Origin: Tetrahymena thermophila SB210
Taxonomy: Eukaryota > Ciliophora > Oligohymenophorea > Hymenostomatida > Tetrahymenidae
Reading direction: 5' to 3'
Assembly: GCF_000189635.1 (NCBI RefSeq)
Contig: NW_002476426.1
Coordinates: forward strand, 1,426,001 to 1,490,000
DNA length: 64,000 bases
Below are positions 37,915 to 49,322 of this stretch, one piece after another. The position numbers were made by a program, and so were the translations under genes. Each line of letters starts with the position of its first letter. Position 1 is the first letter of the stretch. The notes under the pieces were generated by a model that did not search any database, was not told the DNA's origin, and worked only from the letters and a program-made list of their open reading frames with translations.

Positions 37915-40900
37915 TCACTTTCTTGAATATTATCTTTATTCTGCTTGATATATATTATCATCACTTGTATCAATATCTTATTGTTAAAGTGGTATAAAAC
38001 CACCCTGTTCTTAAGCTTATAAAGCCATGAGCTCCTCTTCAAAAGCAATATCATTACATGCTCTGTCTATTACATGCTTATGTATCTTTCTACGGATAGA
38101 CTTAATAAGCACTTCTTGTTGCAACAGTTTTTAAGTATTTAATTCCATTTCAGCTGTCATGTCCATCATTTTAGCCTTGTCAAATATAGCGAGTGTTTTA
38201 GTATCGAAATTCTTTCCTCTGCAAATTGTACCTTTTTATCCTATTTTCATGCTTTGAGGACGTTAATTAGATTGAACTTATCCCTATGATTGTGAGAAGA
38301 AATTGTTTCTTTGAGTCTATTATACTGAATTAACATTTTAACGTTATTCGTCATATTGCTGTTATTGCATTTATTAGGCAGGTGGCAATTACATCATATT
38401 ATTATTTTTTTTGCTACTTCCTCCAGGTCCCCCTAATTTTAACTTTTAAATCTCTGTCTTTAGATTAGCAATTTCCTTGATGTATTTATCTTCTTTCATC
38501 CTTAAGTTTAGAATCTAACTTTAGAACTCTTTATTTTATTTTCTCATGTCATTTAAGTCATAAATAAGCTCAGCATTTTCTTTAGTTTTATTAAATATAT
38601 CTTAGTAACGTCTATCAAGAAGTTTATTAGAAGATTCACTAATCTACTGTATTGTTTTATTTAAATGCTAAATTTGTCTACCCATTTCTTATACACCCTT
38701 GTTATCATATTACTTCTGTTTGTGTTCTGTCTTCAATACATATGTTTGATATAATTTTTGCATTTCTTGAGCCAGCTCTTTAGGATCCTATTTGGTTTGG
38801 AATTAGTTTAATGATGAATTAAAATAGAAATATTTTTACTTGCTTGTAGGTAACACTATCATGTATTTCCATAATTATTTTGTTCAGTATATTCTCCTTC
38901 TACTTAGTTAATTCTGTTTGAAGTTTAAGATTCTTGTTAAGATTTTCAATCTAACTTTGCATCTTTTTCATTTTATCATTTCTAGCTTCAGATACCTTAA
39001 GGAGACCTTCAAACTCGCTTTCTAGCTTGCATAACTACTCTTTTTATTTCTCAATTTATTCTTCCTTTGGTTCAAGAGACTTTCTCATTTCTGTTGTACG
39101 GAAAGATAGAACATGCTTAGATTTTTAAAGATCATTAATTTTATATTTATATTCATGTATTTTCTTCTCTTTCTTCTTCACTAAATCTTCTAAGCTTATA
39201 ATGTCTTTCTTCAAAGCTTCTATTTGATTACTGGCATCAGTAAGTCTACTTTTTTAATATTAAATTTCATTATCCTAATCTTCAATTTTTTTATCTAAAC
39301 GAGTTATATTTTCCTTAGCTTTTTTATTATCTTCATCAAATTTATTCTTCTTTTCCTCAGCCAATGCAAGGTCTTTTACAAGTTTAGTGATTTCTTTTTT
39401 ATGATTTTCATTGAGATCTCTAATTTCTTGTTCATGTTCTTCTTCTTACTGAGCTAGTCTTTCCTCATAAATTTTTCTTAAATCATCAGCGGTTTATTTA
39501 GTTGAATCATACACCTAATTAAATAAATAAAGTTGATTAAACTAGTTTTAACTTTTATTTAAAAATAAATTGAAATTACTTTTTAGGCTTTTTAAAAATT
39601 ATCATTAAATTCATATTTTAAAGAATTTATATTATCATCATGCTTTCTTTCAATTTCTTTAAGCTTCTTCTCAAATTTCATTCTTTCTTCAATAAGCTCC
39701 TATTCTTATTATAAGAATTTTTCATTTTCGAAGGCTAGTTTTTTTTCATATAAATTTTCTAATTCCTCAATAGCCTTTAAATGTGTCTTTTCCAGTTCTT
39801 TTAATAATCCTCCATGCTCTTTTTCATTTCTGTTCTTTTGGAATTTAAGATCCTCATATCTTTATTCATACGATTTAATTTCTGTTCTCATTTTTGTTTC
39901 CATTTCTTTAATTTCTCTCTCCATTTTATTTTTTTCTTCTAAAGCCTAGATTTCCATCTTGTTTTCTAAATTTTCATATTCTTCCTTAAGCTTTTTTTAT
40001 TCTCCTAAGTAAACATCTATTTCTTATCTTTCAACAAGTACAACATCTGCTAATTTCTCGTCGACAGCTATCTTCAAATCTTTATCTAATGCAGTATCAT
40101 TTTAATCTGCTTTGATTGAATGTCCTTCGGCGTTTAATTCAGAAACTTTAAAAATGAATACACTACCATCTTTTCCTCCTGTAAATAAAAATCTTCCATC
40201 TTTACTAGCCTATAAATTAATAATTAAATAAATAGTATTTTAAATCAATATATTTTTAAGGAAATAAATAATTTACTATTATATGGGAAACCTATCCGTT
40301 GTGGGTAGGAATGCTATCAAATGGCTACTAAGCAAACAAGCTAGGATAAACTCTAATTTAACCAGTAGAAGTACCTGCAATAATACCAGTTGTGTTGTAA
40401 ATGCATTTATTAAAAGTAAAACTAGATATATGATAATTTTTAATTATTTATGTATCACAGATTTCATCCCTATCATCTCTAAATCTAACTGTTTAAATAT
40501 ATCCTCCTTTATTTACATCATCAGGACCTGTTACCATGAGAATACCTTGAGGCTCATTATATAACATGCTCTAAAGCTTCACATTAGGTGTTTTTAGCTT
40601 TATATCTTTCTTTTCCCATGAATCTGTTGTATAAACATAAATTTGACCATCTTCTCCACAGCTATAAAGCTTTTTATCACCTTTCGTCCAAATTAAGTCA
40701 GTAACTGCTCCAGTGTGTCCTTTAAGGCATGTTATGTTTTCAAGGGTGTAAGCATTATAAATATTTATTACATAATTCACACTTTTCTTTCCAGTTTATA
40801 AGGCATTTGAGTTTTAAAATTGAGAATTTGTACTAGTGCCAGCTCCACCCATATTTGCACCTTTATTAAATTTAGATATAGGAGAACCAGCAGCTATATA

Positions 40901-42995
40901 TTAACCACCATTAGAAAATCTAATTATAGTACAATTTTTCACAGAAATTTCTCTATAAGTACGAAGTTTATCATTCAAGACATGATACATTCTCAGTTTG
41001 TCAAAAAAACCAGCTGCTAAATAGTAGCCAGTTGGATGAAAAGCTACAGATAAAAGTACCTACCTGTTTATTTCATCATTATTTAAGCTAACTGGGAATT
41101 TTCTTGCAAGCTCACACTTATATGATGCATAGTTCCAAATAATAATTGAATTATCTTAGCTGCAACATGTTACAAGCAAAGGACGCTGAATACAAACATC
41201 GATAGAAGAGATTGGTCCATTATGAAATCCTTTATATAAATAATCGAATTAAACATCTCTCCTGTCTCTTTAATTATGATCTCTCTTGAGGGCTTTAATA
41301 TTTTATGGAACCTACTGAATTACTTTTGTTAAATCTAAAGTAGCTATTTGATTATTTTTAAAAGCAATTACAAGCAATTCTTCATTTGAGCTTATGTCCA
41401 TTCCAGACACACCACTAGCTTTTTTATCACTCCATTCTTTGAGATAATGCAATTAATCAATAAGTTAATTTTTTTCCTTTCCTTAAGCTCCACTGTAAGG
41501 CAAGTCAGGATCTTCTGCCTTCATCCAAACAGCGAAATTACCAGCTTCACATCCAACAATTAAACCTTTTGAGAAAGGAGTAATACAGTCTATAGGAATT
41601 CTTTCATCTCTATCTTCAAGAACCCTCTATATATGTCTATTTTTTTTTTAATTTAACAAAAAAATAAATATCTATCATAAAAATAAATTAGGAGTCTTCA
41701 AAAAATTTATAAAAAATCTTAAAACATTTTGATATCATTGCAACAGTTTAAGTAATTCATTTAAACATATTCTTAAATTTTCATATTTTATTAGAATCTT
41801 AAAATCTAATGTGAGCTCTTTTAAACTTTTCAAATGAACATAATTCTTATTTGAAAAATAGATAAAGCTTTGAATAATAAATATTTACTACCAACTTTAA
41901 ATTAACTTGAATGATGATGGGTGGATTGATGCTAAAATTTATTTGAGTAATAAATAGCTATCATCTACAAAATTGATCATTTTTATTTATGATAAATGAA
42001 TTTAATTTATTGAAGCTATTATTTATTAGATAAAATCATGGCTCTACTCTAAAATAGAATTAAAAAATTTATCCAAAAATATCTTGTATTTGTCATAAAG
42101 ATGACGTTTTAATAGAAGGAAATTAGGGCATAATTATTTACTGTTTAACTTCAGAGTCTTGTATAATAAATATTTCTCCATATGATGTAGATAGAGCAAT
42201 TTTATCATTATCAAACCAAACAGCATCAGTGTATATACAGTTATCTTTTTTTTTAGGCATTCTCTTTATTTCTTAAGTTATAGGAACAAAGCTAGATTCT
42301 TGTATCCTAACAATCATAAAAATTTCAGGACCTAAAAGGGCAACTTAATGAGAATCTTTAGGAGATACTGAAATTTTATTTATTTTTAATTCATTCTCTT
42401 TTTAAGGTACATCTCTTAGCCTTTCTTCTAAAAACGCTGATGCAATTTCAATTTCTCTTTTATTTGAATTTAAATCTAAGAAAATAAGTTTATATTCTGG
42501 GTGACCAGTAAGGCAAGCAAGGTACCTGCCATCTGATGAAAAGCTCAAAGCAACAAATGAGCTCATTTGTGTATCCTTATCATATATAAAAGACCTGTTT
42601 TCAACCATTTAATTTTTTTTATCTGATAAACTATAAATTGCCAAAAATGGTCTTGGCTGACTTGAATATTTAGATTAATAATGGTATTGGTCTTATTATT
42701 GTTCAGAAGCATCTTACTAGTATTATTTTTCACAAACTGCAGCAACCATCTTTTTAGTGCATATAGCCATGCTGACAATGCTTTCAGTTTTTTCATCTAA
42801 CTTAATGAAATTCATATCCTAAAAATCAATTTATTTGACAGCCAAATACTGACCAAGTGGAAATACTACTTTTCTAAAATTTTCTTGATCTAATATGCTA
42901 ATACAATTTCTATAGCCTTTGCTGCTAAGTGAACCAAAACCATGAAGTAAATCTAGTTTAAGTCTTCCTGTTATATCTTTATTTTTATCAATCAT
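37915..42995 (-). CDS. CFAP57: CFAP57/WDR65-like axonemal protein (WD repeats + coiled coil)
   Basis: Five exons (42995-42142, 41636-40277, 40209-39580, 39514-38840, 38787-37915) give 1463 residues. The N-terminal half, about residues 1-770, is WD40 propellers: FVALSFSSDGRYLACLTGHPE, VAFHPTGYYLAAGFFDKLRMYH, IIRFSNGGQYIAAG, LKGHTGAVTDLIWTKGDKKLYSCGEDGQ and FLFTGGKDGSVFIFKV. Residues about 800-1330 are almost continuous coiled coil rich in Glu, Lys and Leu. A basic/Gln-rich tail with IKSIRRKIHKHVIDRACND follows. CFAP57 family members help assemble and place inner dynein arms, near dynein g/d, on the 96-nm axonemal repeat of motile cilia. The human homolog is about 1250 residues, so this one is longer, mainly at the C-terminus. 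The start is the first ATG of the frame. It is divergent from the EF-hand gene. Confidence 0.92.
41637..42141 (-). other. Long intron 1 of CFAP57
   Basis: A 505-base intron with a GTAAAT donor and an AAATAG acceptor. The join EVK-Q-HIQRVLED is in phase 2. It is AT-rich and no embedded RNA or gene was recognised. Confidence 0.8.
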
Positions 42996-43689
42996 TTTTA
43001 AAACAACTAATTAATTACTCTATTATACAAACTTGCTAATAAATAAATAAATCAATAACTATTTGTTTGCTTATTAATAAACTAAAAAACTTTTACTGCT
43101 TAAAAATATAGAAAAGCTTAAATTTCTTATCTATATTTTAATTAATTAATTTTTTTTTGAATCTTCGTTGGAAGAAATGTTAAATGATTTAAGATATAAA
43201 CCTATAAATCACCAATACCTAAATTATTTAATTAGTTATTAATTTTGCATTATAATAATGTATAATAGTAACAGTTTTAAATATTAATTTTGAATTTCTT
43301 TACGAAGATATAGTAAATACTTTTTATCTCCTTAAACAATATTTATCTATTTATTTATTTATTTATTTTTTTAAAAGAGTATTATTATGAAAAATAATTT
43401 TATAATTAAATTTTTCTAATTTATTTACTAACTTTACAATATTTATGATTGATAAATGATGAAATTTTTGATATTTTAAAAGACTCTTTTTAATTTCAAA
43501 GATGTTTAAAAATTTATATTCTGAAATATTTTTTCTGTTAAATAGGTATGTAGAAAGGAATTTTAATGTTACAAAGTATATTAATTAAAGATTAAATTTT
43601 TGATAACTAATTAACAGAATTAATTTATCAAATAATAAAAAGTAGTGTTTTTTATTTTTTTAAAGAAGTACAATCATTTAATATAAACA
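42996..43689. promoter_or_regulatory. Divergent intergenic region, CFAP57 / EF-hand gene
   Basis: About 690 bases between two divergent starts, likely a shared promoter region by position. A (TTTA)n run lies near 43347. No motif is identified. Confidence 0.4.
43347..43369 (+). repeat. (TTTA)n microsatellite
   Basis: About five TTTA units followed by a T-run, in the divergent promoter region. Confidence 0.85.
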
Positions 43690-44316
43690 ATGTCTCGAAG
43701 TTCAATGTTTAGCTCTCCTTTAAAGAGAGAAAGACCCTCATCAATATATCACAACAACTTTAATAATCTTGGTGTAGTAAACTAAAATGATTTATCATAT
43801 AATAGTTAACTGAGTGAAAGTTAAGCTTTCTCAAATAAAGTTTTTGATGCTAAAGATTATGCTACAGATGGTCTTACTGAATAAGAAGTTCACATATACA
43901 AATAGGTTTTTGACCTTTATGATTAAACAGGAGAAGGGTATTTAAATCCTGGTAAGATTAGAAATGCAATGAAAAAATATGGCAACTATAATGCAAGTTT
44001 GCAATTAGTTTATGAAATACAATCAAATTTTGATAATAACTTAGATGGTAAAATTGATTTCGAAGAATTTGTTAGAATGATGAGGATGAAACCTTGCTAA
44101 TAAGACTCTGCTGAAGATGTCAAACATATTTTCTAATAAATATCAAATTACTAAGATGAAGGAATAACACCAGAAGATTTAGTGGAACTGGCTTTAAGTT
44201 GCAATGATACATTATCGTATGAAGATGCTGTAAAAATTATAAAAAAATTAGAACCAAACAGTGAAAAGCTGTCTATGAAGAAGTTTATTGAATTCAATTT
44301 GAGATGCGAATTTTGA
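43690..44316 (+). CDS. EF-hand calcium-binding protein
   Basis: A single exon of 208 residues. After about 60 Ser/Asn-rich residues (MSRSSMFSSPLKRERPSS) lies a calmodulin/centrin-like region. EF-hand 1 (FDLYDQTGEGYLNPGKI) is degenerate: the loop's last position is Lys in place of Glu, so it likely does not bind calcium. EF-hand 2 (FDNNLDGKIDFEEFVRMM) has a canonical loop with Asp1, Asn3, Asp5, Gly6, Ile8 and Glu12. The second pair (FQQISNYQDEGITPEDLVELAL and the final KLEPNSEKLSMKKFIEF) is degenerate. It thus looks like a one-site calcium sensor. The neighbouring divergent CFAP57 and the protein's size make a ciliary or cortical role possible, but that is only inference. Confidence 0.85.
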
Positions 44317-45311
44317 AGCATTTTAGGATAATAACAAATATTAATTGAAAAAATAAATGGTAATAATAAATAATTAAATATGCTCTTAATTTAAAATATT
44401 TTAATATTTTAAAATAGAAAATAAAAATTTTCATTTAATATCAACTAATCATTCACTCAATTAATAAATTAAAAACTTTATATTATAATAAATTATACTT
44501 AGAAAAGTATGTATTAAAAATGTAATCAGTTTGTTTTTTCACCAATTATAGATTGATTTCTTTATTAAAAGTCTTTGAATTAATATAATTTCATTGAATA
44601 TTTATTAAAAGTACAAGCATTATACTTTTTCATAAACCTTTATTTTGATTCTTAATTATTTTATTTAAAATAAATATTATCTATTTTATTTCTTCATTTA
44701 TTTATCATTTGTTGTTAACTAAATTATTTTTAATTAACTAGCCAAATTATTGATTGATCTCTTTATCAAATTAACTTCACTTCATTTTTAAATATTTATT
44801 ATTTATTTCATCTGATATTTATTTTCATCTTAAATAAATGTAAAAGTATTTTCTTAATATTAAAAATATCGAATAACTATTTTATAATTTCTTAATTTAG
44901 CTAAAATGTAAGCTGAATCACTAACTATACTTTCAAGATAAAAAATAAGTAAATAATGTTAAGGTATTGATACTAAATTATTTTAAATTAGAAATTAATA
45001 AAGAGGTTATAAATATTACAGTAAAAAACATCAATGATGAACTTTAAATTTGAGAATTAATATAGAGTATGTAGAATTTTGTTTAATCAATTGATAAGAT
45101 TTTTTATAAATTAAAGTATTAATTTAAATCACTTTAAACATAAAAGTGTTTTAGAGCATTAAAATATTTTTACATTTAAATATTAAGAATATGACTTTTA
45201 CTTATTTTTTCATAAATTATAAGTAAAATATTTATTTAAACCCACTAAAAAATAGAATGTTTCTTATATGCTTAGAGAATATGGAAACTTTCTTGCTAAA
45301 GTATAGCAAAA
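44317..45311. other. Convergent intergenic, AT-rich
   Basis: About 1 kb between the stops of the EF-hand gene (+) and uL22m (-). Nothing recognisable. Confidence 0.5.
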
Positions 45312-46949
45312 TCAACCAGTTATTTCTTAGTTTTTCTTGAAAATAGCCATTCTCTTTTCTAAGGAAGAATCGACTTGAGAAGCTTTCTTGTCTTCGTACT
45401 TTTAAGCCCAAGCAGTAGCTTCTTTTTCTAAAATTCTTTGTTTAATAAGATTTTTATCAACTATAAAGCCCTTAGCCTATTTGTAAAAAAAAGTCATTAA
45501 ATTTTAAATTACAAGTTTTATTGCATTTATGTTTATTTTTAATATAATAATTATGGATGATGGTATGTATAAATTTTTATATTCCAAAATACTCGGATTG
45601 CTGTATAATTTATGGCTAATTTATTTTAATATTTAGAAATTTATTTAGTTAATAATTTAATTATATCCTAAGCTATTAATCATCATTAAAATTTACCCAC
45701 AATTAAAATTTTAAATTTAATGATTTTTCTAATAAATTCTTTAAATTTGGAAAAGACTGAAAAAATAAAAAAGCCACTCAAAATACTTTCTATTAATTGA
45801 ATTAAATTAATATTATCTATTTTAATATTTAATAGTTTTATAAAATATTTTCATTAAATTTATTTAAAAAATTAAGTTTTATCTAATTGCATGCAACCTT
45901 TCTAGAAAAAAATATTATTATTTTTAAACATGTTTGCTTTTGTAATGTGATAGCAGCTACTTTAGATTATTATATCTTATGAATGGATGAATTAAATAAA
46001 TTAAAAAAAATATTTTTACCTTGAATTATAAGTATTAAATTAAAACTTTTCTCTTCAACATAAGCTTTCTTTGTTGACGACCCTTGGATGTTAAAACCCA
46101 TTGATTTTCTCTAATTTCGTCATAGTCAGCATTTTCGCTTACCATTCTTTAACGCATGGCATAAGCAAGAACGGGTGCAGTCTTACCTTCAAGCATTTCT
46201 CTGTATAATTATTTAACTGGCTTCTCATAAAGGATAACTTTAATTGTTGAAGTTTATCTATGCTTGATACCAAATCTACCTCTAGCATGATAACGTAAAC
46301 CCATTCTTTTTTTCTTTCTACCAATAATAACACCATGGATAAAAAGACGATTGAGATCCATTTCTTTGAGTTTGGCAACAGAAATAGTTTTAGCAATAGC
46401 TTAAGCAATCTATTCTGAAGCTTTTGAATGGATATTAGAAAGGATTGAAAGAGCATCGTAAGCATGCTATTTACGAATGGCACGAGCAGGTAAGAATAAT
46501 CTCTTAATTGAGTTTTCAACACTTTTTGTATATGATTCGACAGTAACAAGAGGTTCACGAGGAAGAACTTTCAAAACAACTGGATCAGTATACTCCTATG
46601 GGTTTTTAAATGTATATTGAGAAATAACTTGCTGATTCTTTTCTTCGTTAGTATAAACATTAGAGTTAATTTTAACTTTTAAGAAATTGGCAGGATTCTT
46701 ATCATTTTATGAAAGATTGTTTATTTAGAGTTAAGAGATGTTTTTCTTTCTTTCTAATTCCTTAGCTTTTTTGGCTTCTTCGTAGTCTCCATATGTGTTC
46801 TTTAATTCATAGTATTCTCTGTCATTTACAGTGTTTTTGAAGACCTTTTAATTTTCTACTATAGTTTAATTATAAGAACGCATAGAATAAATAGGTCTAA
46901 AACTTAGCAGCATTGATTTATTAAATTATTTTAAACTTCTTGTAATCAT
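45312..46949 (-). CDS. Mitochondrial large-subunit ribosomal protein uL22m
   Basis: Two exons (46949-46020, 45476-45312) give 364 residues. The uL22 domain spans about residues 140-240: LPARAIRKQHAYDALSILSNI, then a long AIAKTISVAK helix, the extended loop LFIHGVIIGRKKKRMGLRYHARGRFG, and IKHRQTSTIKVILYE. In bacteria this loop lines the peptide exit tunnel. The N-terminus (MITRSLKQFNKSMLLSFRPIYSMRSYN) is basic, hydroxylated and free of acidic residues, a mitochondrial leader. The extra roughly 110 N-terminal and 120 C-terminal residues are typical of enlarged ciliate mitoribosomal proteins. The second exon is read after a phase-0 join (YLQFK|AKGFIVDK). The L22 family call is firm; the mitochondrial location is inferred from the leader and the divergence from cytosolic uL22. 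Confidence 0.88.
45477..46019 (-). other. Long intron of uL22m
   Basis: A 543-base AT-rich intron with a GTAAAA donor and an AATAG acceptor. No embedded gene is seen. Confidence 0.8.
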
Positions 46950-47819
46950 TTTTAATTTGATATATTGTAATTGTATTCCTCCTCTCTTCTACTTGACAAG
47001 CTATTCAATATTTATAAATAATAAATAAATAAAATGTTAAAGTGGGCAAGCTAGTTTATGTTGTAAAATAGAAAGCTAAAAGTTATATTTTTTTATATTT
47101 ATAATTCTAAAATGAAATCTAGTTTAAATTATAGTCTACTTTTTGCCTTCTTGAATTATTAGTTTCTCCTTTTGTTTGGCTTATTTTTTTTAATTAATTT
47201 CTTGTTATTAGCCTATTAATTAATTTTTACTATATAGATTATCTTTTCTTAGTTTATTACACTACACTAATCCTTTAATTTATATGTTAATTTCATTAAA
47301 AAATCATTAAAAAAATAAGCCAAAATATTCAAAACAAAGGCAATATTAATTATATTATGATGATTTCTTTATCTTTTGTATATTCTTATTTGATACTTAT
47401 AACAAACAACTCTAGGGTATTTTAACCAAATAAAAAATATCTTTTTAGAAAGATATTTGAAACAAATTAATTATTTTAGTAAATAAAATGTTTTTATATA
47501 TTATAAACCCAATTTAAGCTTGGATATTTTACACATATCACTTCTTTTAATTATTGTAAAGTAAATGAAGTTTTTGTTTATTCAAATAGTTGGGTTTTAT
47601 TTGAATATTTTCAAATTAAAGAATATTCTACAGATTTTTTTGTGATTGATTAATTTATAAGCTAACTTTAAATAAAAATATGTATTTAACTAAATTTAAT
47701 TAATTAATAAATCTAATTCCTTAATTTATTTTTAATTATTTAACCACTTTATTCATATTTTTTATAGATAAAATTCAAAGTAATAGAGATTTCAACAGTC
47801 GAAAATATATTATTTAGCA
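46950..47819. promoter_or_regulatory. Divergent intergenic region
   Basis: About 870 bases between the uL22m start (-) and the next plus-strand gene. AT-rich, presumably two promoters, no recognised element. Confidence 0.4.
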
Positions 47820-48608
47820 ATGAGTAGCAATGAACCAGGACCAGAAATATAAAAAATATTGAAGGTGGTAGAAAGTTAAGCAGGTTAGGTACCTCAAAAT
47901 GAAGTTTTGTAATAACCTAAGTCTCAGCAAGCTAAAAATTTATTGGAGTAATTAGAATATTTCAAATTTCAATTTACTCTTAAGTTTAGGCATATTGCAT
48001 GGATGGGTTTAGCAACTTACTTATGTTATGATAGATATAGAGCATATTAATAATATAGAGAAGAAAAGTAATAAATCTTTGGATAGAATAGGAAATTATT
48101 GCAAGAAAAATATGGTAAAATCAATCAAAAGTATACTCAATCAACAATACATCCAAGAGGAGACCCTGATTAAGGAGATTGGGTTTACTTTGAAGAATTA
48201 CCTGATGAAGATTAAAAACTCTTTTTATAGAGAAAACTATCATATTAAAATAAGGCTGCTCATTTCAATTCATTCATGCCCCTTTACATAACATCTGGCC
48301 TTTGTTTTCCTATTAGCGCTTTTTTTTTAGGAGCTGTATTTAAAAAGAAAATATTTGATGATTAATTTTCTATCAATTCAAGAAATAAAAATCAATTATA
48401 AGCAAATTAACAAGACAAAGTAACTCAATAAAATAATAACCAGCCACCAGAATAAAATAATATTTCAAATATTCCAAAATTACAGGAAAAAAAATAAAAT
48501 TTTTTAGATGTATTCATATAAACTAAGTTGCCAAATAATGTCATTTATGGTTTGGTAGGTGGCTTTTCATTAGCATCTTCAATCAAAATTTTGTAATTTT
48601 TCATGTGA
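47820..48608 (+). CDS. Orphan membrane protein with three hydrophobic segments
   Basis: A single exon of 262 residues from ATG 47820 to TGA. Not recognised. A Gln-rich soluble N-terminus (MSSNEPGPEIQKILKVV) precedes the first hydrophobic helix (HIAWMGLATYLCY, about 58-72), then a charged stretch (YEEKQQ-like, with HPRGDPDQGDWVYFEELPDEDQ). A second helix (MPLYITSGLCFPISAFFLGAVF, about 153-175) is followed by a Gln/Asn-rich hydrophilic loop. A third, Gly/Ser-containing helix (VIYGLVGGFSLASSIKIL) ends the protein with FFM. The frame is open, codons are ordinary for the window and the stop is TGA, so it is likely a real gene. The membrane it sits in is unknown; a small organellar membrane protein is one possibility. 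Confidence 0.75.
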
Positions 48609-49322
48609 ATTCAATTAGTGTCATTTTATATTAGAATATAACTTAACTTTCATTTACTTTATTTAAATTAATATTTACAATAAATTAACCAATAAATCAA
48701 TAAACTGATGGGCTAATCCTCCAACTTTATTCAATACTTTAAAGCATATTATTATAAATTAACTTCTTTAAATTTACTTTTTTTTTCTTCAATTTATACT
48801 AAAAAACTACTGAATCAAATTTCATAAAAAACCAACTAAATATTTTCACTTAAAAAATTAAAATGTTTATTGATTAAAGCACATAAATATAAAAGATGTT
48901 CGTCAAAGATATCTAAAAGTTTGATAATTTAACTCCTTGCTCAATCAATAATTTAACTTTTTAATTATTATTTTTCCTTTTTCTGCTATTTATTTAATAT
49001 GAAATAAAAAACAGACTATTCAATTTTATTCACACAATTTTTAATCAACTTTAAAAAGTTATAATTAAGGAGTTTTTCAAGAATATATTCATGTATAAAT
49101 AGTTTAGATAACATTGGATGATAAATCACCAATTAAAAATATTAAGTAATATTATATCATCGTTTGATAGAAAGTTTTAAAAAATTAAATTATTTATTTT
49201 ACCAAAGAAATAATTAAAAACCACAAAAAAGTTACCAATAAAAGGTAAAGAAACAATAAGATAGTAGATACTAAAGTAAAAAGTTAGGTAATAAGTAAGA
49301 TAAATATATAGATTGATATTAT
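48609..49322. other. Intergenic, AT-rich
   Basis: About 0.7 kb between two plus-strand genes; nothing recognised. Confidence 0.5.

Noticed and set aside
46139-46558. Minus-strand ORF of 139 residues
   Set aside because: It is a shifted frame of the uL22m exon; the correct frame shows clear uL22 motifs.
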